DNA of 10,383 nt from CAWAPS01 sp963783945 (GTDB lineage: Bacteria; Actinomycetota; Acidimicrobiia; Acidimicrobiales; Palsa-688). Within the stretch, counting starts at the first letter, position 1, and each line of letters starts with the position of its first letter. Positions 6,551-10,383 of the stretch are shown piece by piece. The DNA lies in the NCBI GenBank assembly GCA_963783945.1, contig CAWAPS010000011.1, forward strand, positions 1 through 10,383, in the 5' to 3' direction. The notes under the pieces are model-generated. The model worked only from the letters and a program-made list of their open reading frames with translations. It was not told the origin of the DNA and did no database searches. The translations under genes and the position numbers were made by a program.

Positions 6551-6593
6551 GATCATCCCTGGTGCTCCGCCCACCTAGAGGAAGGGATGATCA
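6550..6593 (+). promoter_or_regulatory. Inverted repeat covering the ritA ribosome binding site
   Basis: TGATCATCCCT (6550-6560) and AGGGATGATCA (6583-6593) are perfect 11-base inverted repeats. The loop can form an inner stem, GGTG (6561-6564) with CACC (6572-6575). In mRNA this would pair part of the ritA Shine-Dalgarno region (GAGGAAGG, 6578-6585) and the start region; as DNA it could be an operator. It lies between IRL and ritA. Confidence 0.5.
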
Positions 6594-7804
6594 TGGCAAG
6601 ACGTGTGCGCGGTCCGCTGGACGGCCCGCTGGCGCCCTATGGTGCTGGTTTCGAAGCGAGCTTGGCCAACCAGGGGTACTCGCCCGACTCGATCAGCCGG
6701 CATCTGCGGCTGATGGTTCATGTGAGCCGGTGGCTCGACCGACGCGGTCTGGGGGCCGCGGACTTGAGTGTCGACTGCGCCGGACGGTTCTTGCGGTTCA
6801 GGAGAGCCGGCGGGCACACGCATCCCGCGTCCATGGTCGGCATGGGGCCGCTGCTGGAGTACCTGCGGAGCATGGGGGGCGCTCCCAGCGTCGATGGGTT
6901 GGCGGCGATCACGCCGGTCGACGAGCTGGTGGGGAACTACCGCCGCTACCTGCTGGAGGAGCGAGGCCTCTCGCAGCAGACGACCGTTCCCCACTACGTG
7001 GATGTCGCCTGTTCGTTCCTGGCCGGTCAGTCGATCAGCGTCGTGTCAGAGCTCGGTCGGTTGACCAGCGCGGAGGTCAGCCAGTTCATGCTGTCGGCGA
7101 GCCGTCGGTATTCGGTCGGGCACACCAAGTCCATCGTCACCCGGCTGCGTTCGTTCCTCCGCTATTTGGAGATGGAAGGGTTGACGTCCAACCCGTTGGC
7201 CGCCGCGGTGCCGTCGGTGGCGGGCTGGCAGCTTGCCGGGCTGCCATCTGCCGTCAGCGCAGAGGAGGTATCCCGTCTGCTCGAAAGCTGCGACCGTGAT
7301 CGTTCGGCCGGGTGCCGGGACTTCGCCGTCCTGAGCGTGCTGGCCCGGCTGGGACTGCGCGCCAGGGAGGTCGCGGCGTTACGGCTCGATGACATCGACT
7401 GGCGTGCGGGTACAGTCCATGTTCACGGCAAGGGCAACAGCGACGATTGGCTGCCTCTGCCGTGGGATGTCGGCGAGGCGGTCGTCGAGTGGCTCACGAA
7501 AGGCCGACCTCGCTGCTCGAGCCCGGCGGTGTTCACCCGAGTGCTCGCCCCTCATCGGGAACTGTCAGACCGGGCGGTCTCGGGAGTGGTCCGCCAGGCC
7601 TGCGCCCGGGCCGGCATTCCTCCCATGGGCTCCCACCGGCTCCGTCACACGGTCGCCACCCAGACCCTCCGTGCGGGCGGATCGCTGATTGAGGTGGCCC
7701 ATCTGCTCCGCCAGCGCAGCACAGCCGCCACCGCCATGTACGCCAAGGTCGACAGGCGAGCCCTGGCCGCGGTCGCCCAGCCCTGGCCGGGCGGTGCAGC
7801 ATGA
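6593..7804 (+). CDS. ritA: RitA: first tyrosine recombinase of the RIT element
   Basis: This 403-residue recombinase starts at ATG 6593, eight bases after GAGGAAG (6578-6584); ATG 6587 in the same frame is an alternative. An extended N-terminal region carries YSPDSISRHLRLMVHVSRWL and FLRFRRAGG. The core-binding domain is at about 108-205, and the catalytic domain runs from about 220. It has Arg256 (LGLRAREVAALRL), Lys280 (HGKGNSDDW), His348-Arg-Leu-Arg351-His352 and Tyr383 in AMYAKVD. At the box-III position nine residues before Tyr383, where His or Trp is usual, it has Gln374 (LLRQRS). The ritA remnant at 5804 keeps His there, so this copy may be weakened. Its TGA overlaps the ritB ATG (7801-7804), coupling translation. 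Confidence 0.92.
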   Translation: MARRVRGPLDGPLAPYGAGFEASLANQGYSPDSISRHLRLMVHVSRWLDRRGLGAADLSVDCAGRFLRFRRAGGHTHPASMVGMGPLLEYLRSMGGAPSVDGLAAITPVDELVGNYRRYLLEERGLSQQTTVPHYVDVACSFLAGQSISVVSELGRLTSAEVSQFMLSASRRYSVGHTKSIVTRLRSFLRYLEMEGLTSNPLAAAVPSVAGWQLAGLPSAVSAEEVSRLLESCDRDRSAGCRDFAVLSVLARLGLRAREVAALRLDDIDWRAGTVHVHGKGNSDDWLPLPWDVGEAVVEWLTKGRPRCSSPAVFTRVLAPHRELSDRAVSGVVRQACARAGIPPMGSHRLRHTVATQTLRAGGSLIEVAHLLRQRSTAATAMYAKVDRRALAAVAQPWPGGAA

Positions 7805-8730
7805 GCCGGCTGAGACGGTCGGCCGCCGATTACCTCAGCCTGCGCCGCGGGGTCGGCTACAAGCTCGACACCGTCGAACCGCTGCTGCGGAGCTTCGTCA
7901 CCTTCGCCGAGCAGGCCGATGCGGTGACAGTCACAACCGAGCTGGCCATTCGATGGGCGTCCCAGCCGACCGACGTCAGCCCGATCTGGCTGGCTCACCG
8001 GTTGAGCGTGGTGCGCGGCTTCGCCCGCTGGCTCCAGACGATCGACCCTGCCACCGAGATACCCCCGGCCGGGCTGCTGCCGGCTCCGGGATACCAGCCC
8101 GCACCTCCCTACCTGTACTCCGAGACCGACATCGCTGCTCTCATGGCCGCCGCCCGAGAGTTGACCCCACCCTTGCGGGCCGCCACCTTCGAGGCCCTCA
8201 TCGGACTGCTGGCTGTCAGCGGCATGCGCATCGGGGAGGCCATGCGTCTCTACCGTGACGACATCGACTGGGAGCAAAGCGTCATGACTGTCCGGAGTTC
8301 CAAGTTCGGGCGCTCCCGAGAGCTGGTCTGCCATCACAGCACCCTCGAGGCGCTGGGCGCGTACGCAGCCCGGCGGGATGAGCTGTGCCCCCATCCCGCT
8401 GCGGCGAGCTTCTTCTTGTCCACCCGGGGCTGCCGGCTCACCCACCACAGCGTGTACGCCTCCTTCCGCCCGCTTCTGATCGACACGGGCCTGCAGCACG
8501 CCTCGCACGGGCGACCTCCCCGGGTACACGATCTCAGACACGCGTTCGCGGTGCGCACGCTGATCGGCTGGTATCGCGACGCTGCCGACGTGCAAGCCCT
8601 CCTGCCGTTGCTGTCCACCTACATGGGCCATATCCAGCCGAGCTCGACGATGTGGTACTTATCCGCCTCCCCCGAACTGCTGGCCCTGGCCGCGCAGCGC
8701 CGGGACCGGATCAGCGGGGCAGGGTCGTGA
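7801..8730 (+). CDS. ritB: RitB: second tyrosine recombinase of the RIT element
   Basis: This 309-residue recombinase has a complete set of catalytic motifs: Arg143 (VSGMRIGEAMRL), Lys168 in SSKFGRSREL, His243-Asp-Leu-Arg246-His247, His277 in YMGHIQPSS, and nucleophile Tyr286 in MWYLSAS. The N-terminal SAM-like region includes ADYLSLRRGVGYKLDTVEPL and RLSVVRGFARWLQTIDP, both shared with the two ritB remnants flanking the element. ATG 7801 overlaps the ritA stop (ATGA), and its TGA overlaps the ritC GTG (GTGA, 8727-8730). Its own SKF codons contain AAGTTCG (8302-8308), the same sequence that borders both ends of the element, so it carries an apparently unoccupied copy of the proposed target. 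Confidence 0.93.
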   Translation: MSRLRRSAADYLSLRRGVGYKLDTVEPLLRSFVTFAEQADAVTVTTELAIRWASQPTDVSPIWLAHRLSVVRGFARWLQTIDPATEIPPAGLLPAPGYQPAPPYLYSETDIAALMAAARELTPPLRAATFEALIGLLAVSGMRIGEAMRLYRDDIDWEQSVMTVRSSKFGRSRELVCHHSTLEALGAYAARRDELCPHPAAASFFLSTRGCRLTHHSVYASFRPLLIDTGLQHASHGRPPRVHDLRHAFAVRTLIGWYRDAADVQALLPLLSTYMGHIQPSSTMWYLSASPELLALAAQRRDRISGAGS

Positions 8731-9717
8731 CCACCGTCGCCCCCACCTTGGAAGCATTCTTCACCGAGCGGCTGATAAGCCAAAGACGGGCCAGCCCCCA
8801 CACCATCGCCGCCTACCGGGACGGCTTCCGGCTCCTGCTCGGCTTCGCCCAACAGCGCAGCGGCAAGGCCCCGTCCAACCTCGAGTTCGAAGATCTCGAC
8901 GCGCCCACCATCGCCGCCTTCCTCGACCATCTCGAACGCGCCCGCGCCAACAGCCCCCGGAGCCGCAACGCCCGCCTGGCCGCCATCCACTCGTTATACC
9001 GCTTCGCGGCGCTACGCCATCCCGAACACGCCGCTCTCATCCAACGGGTGCTCGCCATACCACCCAAACGCTTCAATCGAATCGATGTGTCGTTCCTCAC
9101 CCGTGCCGAAGCCGACGCACTGCTCTCCGCCCCCAACCGCAGCCGCTGGATCGGGCGCCGAGACCACACCCTGCTCGCCGTCGCCATCCAAACCGGGCTG
9201 AGAGTCTCCGAGCTGTGCGGTCTGCGCTGCCAAGACGTGCAGCTCGGAACAGGCGCCAACCTGCACTGCGAAGGCAAAGGCCGCCGTGAACGCTGCACGC
9301 CACTCATGCCGCCCACCGCCAAACTGCTCGCCGCCTGGATGCGCGAACGCGCCGGTCAACCCGGCGACCCGCTCTTTCCCACCCGGCAAGGCCGAGCGCT
9401 CAGCCCCGACGCCGTCCAAAGACTGGTCCGCCAGCACACCGCCGCCGCGGCAGCGCAGCTGCCCTTCCTTCCGAGCGGACAAAGGGCATCCTCACGCCCT
9501 ACGCCACACCACCGCCATGGACCTACTCCAAGCAGGCGTTGACGTCGCCACCATCGCGCTCCTTCTCGGCCACGCCAACCTGCGCAGCGTCGACAGTTAC
9601 ATCCACGCCGACAGCACCCTCAAGGAACGAGCTCTCGCCCGCACCGCCCCGCACCAAACACGGCCCGGCCGATATCGACCGCCTGACCAACTCCTCGCGT
9701 TCCTCGAAGCCCTGTAA
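8727..9717 (+). pseudogene. ritC: RitC: third RIT tyrosine recombinase, split by a +1 frameshift
   Basis: GTG 8727 overlaps the ritB stop. The first frame gives residues 1-244: core-binding region (LEAFFTERLISQRRASPHTI, then RLAAIHSLYRFAALRHPEHA), Arg159 (IQTGLRVSELCGLR) and Lys184 (CEGKGRRERCTPL). After AAAAQ (Gln codon 9456-9458) one extra base near 9459 moves the homologous reading to the frame of 9460: CPSFRADKGHPHALRHTTAM, then LLLGHANLRSVDSYIHAD, carrying HxLRH, the box-III His and the nucleophilic Tyr. It ends LLAFLEAL with TAA at 9715-9717. Removing one base restores a complete RitC of about 330 residues. Unshifted, the first frame runs to 9542 with a nonsense tail and lacks Tyr. Sequencing error, a real mutation, or recoding could each explain this. 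The stop codon touches the right inverted repeat. Confidence 0.85.
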
Positions 9718-9811
9718 CCGACCGCGATTATGCCGAGCTTCTCCAGCCGAAAGCCCCATAGGACAGGGCAAACTCGGCTCTGCTCGGCATAACCACCACC
9801 TCGGCATAATT
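9717..9811. repeat. Right terminal inverted repeat of the RIT element (IRR)
   Basis: This is the reverse complement of 6456-6550 with about 8 differences and no gaps. It has the same internal pattern: CTCGGCATAA at 9783-9792 and 9800-9809, and the inverted ATTATGCCGAG at 9727-9737. The inner dyad is kept with one mismatch (AGCCGAA against CTCGGCT). The differences between the two ends fall mostly between 9738 and 9755, leaving the recombinase-site-like motifs unchanged. Confidence 0.88.
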
Positions 9812-10321
9812 GGCGAACTTCGAGTAGCGGATGACCACCACGGCGTCGTCCCAGCCGATGTCGTCGCGGTCGAGGCGGATCATCTCCCCCACCCGGGCTC
9901 CGGTGACGAAGAGCAGGCCGACCAAGGTCTGGTAGGTGAGCGCCCGCAGCTCCGGCTTGAGCGACCGGGCGGCGCACATCACTGCTTTGATGTCGGCCTC
10001 GGAGTAGATGTAAGGGATGGCCCGGCACGCCTGCCAGCCCATCAGATAGGCCGGTGGTACCTCGGTGTCTGGGTCGAACGCTCGTAGATGGCGGGCGAAG
10101 CCGCGCACCACGCACAGCCGCTTCCCCAGGTATGACAGGTGGGAGCCGGCTCCTGGGAGTTGCGCCCATTCCAGGGCCAGCTGCGTGGTGATCTTCGACT
10201 CGCCGTGCGATTCCAGGTAGTCCACGAAGTCGTGGAGCATCCACGGGTAGGCCTGCAGCTTGAAGCCCAGGGAGCGACGGACGGCGATGTAGTCGTCCAC
10301 CGCCTCGTGGAGGGCGCTCAC
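9728..10321 (-). pseudogene. Second ritB remnant (5' half), minus strand
   Basis: The minus-strand frame from GTG 10321 reads as the N-terminal two thirds of a RitB-type recombinase: VDDYIAVRRSLGFKLQAY, LSYLGKRLCVVRGFARHL, IPYIYSEADIKAVMCAAR, ALTYQTLVGLLFVTGARVGEMIRL (catalytic Arg), and the hairpin Lys in RYSKF. Unlike the left remnant it has no frameshift. Homology stops at SKF, at about 9812-9820, where the RIT inverted repeat starts; the repeat then supplies the tail NYAEVVVMPSRAEFALSY through GWRSSA and a stop at 9731-9729. The HxxR, His and Tyr boxes are missing. It is clearly a different gene from both the intact RitB and the left remnant. A longer frame opens at TTG 10339, but GTG 10321 overlaps the ritA stop in the usual RIT manner. 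Confidence 0.82.
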
Positions 10322-10377
10322 GCCACTGCTCCTGGCCAAGGCCGGGCCAACGCCCGCAGCGCCACCCGGTCGACCTT
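10318..10377 (-). pseudogene. ritA 3' end of the second nested RIT relic, at the window edge
   Basis: On the minus strand the codons from 10377 read KVDRVALRALARPWPGAVA-stop, matching the RitA C-terminus (KVDRRALAAVAQPWPGGAA). The TGA at 10320-10318 overlaps the ritB GTG at 10321. The codon immediately upstream in this frame is TAG (10380-10378), so this ritA is also frameshifted or broken unless the sequence is wrong there. The rest lies outside the window. Confidence 0.65.
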
Positions 10378-10383
10378 CTATGG

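Larger units (their letters stand above)
6456..9811 (+). mobile_element. Complete RIT (recombinase-in-trio) element
   Basis: Three consecutive, overlapping tyrosine recombinase genes in one direction (ritA, ritB, ritC) are bracketed by 95-bp inverted repeats with about 8 mismatches. That is the defining layout of RIT elements, a known bacterial class. The element is 3356 bp and carries no cargo. The right repeat begins at the last base of the ritC stop codon, and the left repeat ends about 40 bases before ritA, so the unit is very compact. Both outer edges abut AAGTTCG (6447-6453, and on the minus strand 9820-9814), each at the same 2-base distance, inside ritB remnants. All three proteins keep most catalytic residues, but ritC is frameshifted and RitA has Gln for the box-III His, so autonomous activity of this copy is uncertain. 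Confidence 0.88.

Noticed and set aside
7645..8631. 328-codon minus-strand open frame opposite ritA/ritB
   Set aside because: It is antisense to two recombinase genes with complete catalytic motifs, and has no recognisable domain.
6456..9811. The RIT element as a Tn554-type transposon
   Set aside because: Tn554 has two recombinases plus a small TnpC, and no long inverted repeats. Here three full recombinases lie within 95-bp inverted repeats.
1..10383. CRISPR arrays, tRNA or rRNA genes
   Set aside because: No regularly spaced direct repeats, tRNA-like cloverleaf or rRNA sequence was seen on either strand.

Overview
The window is GC-rich and reads like an actinomycete chromosome or large plasmid: G/C-biased third codon positions, GTG starts, and genes joined by ATGA, GTGA or TGATG overlaps. 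I cannot name the genus. Nearly everything after position 1170 is tyrosine (XerC/D-like) site-specific recombinase genes or their remnants. Apart from a decayed glyoxalase-type gene at the left edge, I see no cargo, tRNA, rRNA or CRISPR.

Layout: (1) 1-595 holds no gene I can support; it has one perfect 10-bp hairpin at 174-199. (2) 596-1002 is a VOC/glyoxalase-type gene broken by two frameshifts. (3) 1173-1941 is the 5' two thirds of a tyrosine recombinase (Int1), which has one frameshift and stops abruptly just after its HxxR box. (4) About 1945-5805 looks like a mobile unit with three coupled genes: an intact tyrosine recombinase, a small Cro/C1-type HTH protein, and a large protein with seven tandem zinc ribbons fused to a recombinase-like domain in which I find no clear catalytic tyrosine. 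Both outer edges carry GAGCGATGTT in inverted orientation next to a small dyad. (5) 5804-6455 is a plus-strand remnant of one RIT (recombinase-in-trio) element: the 3' end of its ritA and the 5' half of its ritB. (6) 6456-9811 is a complete RIT element with 95-bp terminal inverted repeats and overlapping ritA-ritB-ritC; ritC has a +1 frameshift as sequenced. (7) 9812-10383 is a minus-strand remnant of another RIT element, again a ritB 5' half preceded by the end of ritA.

The main point is the nesting. The complete RIT sits between two different ritB genes, both cut at the same codons (just after Ser-Lys-Phe) and both pointing inward. One insertion would leave a 5' half and a 3' half, so this suggests a fixed target inside ritB-type genes followed by recombination between two inverted RIT copies. 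The Int-HTH-zinc-ribbon unit also lies between two recombinase gene pieces, Int1 and a ritA, each broken near its HxxR box. Recombinase elements here appear to use conserved catalytic-motif DNA of other recombinase genes as landing sites.

RIT elements are a known class. The Int/HTH/zinc-ribbon unit is the best candidate for something less described. Family assignments come from reading motifs; no database search was possible.
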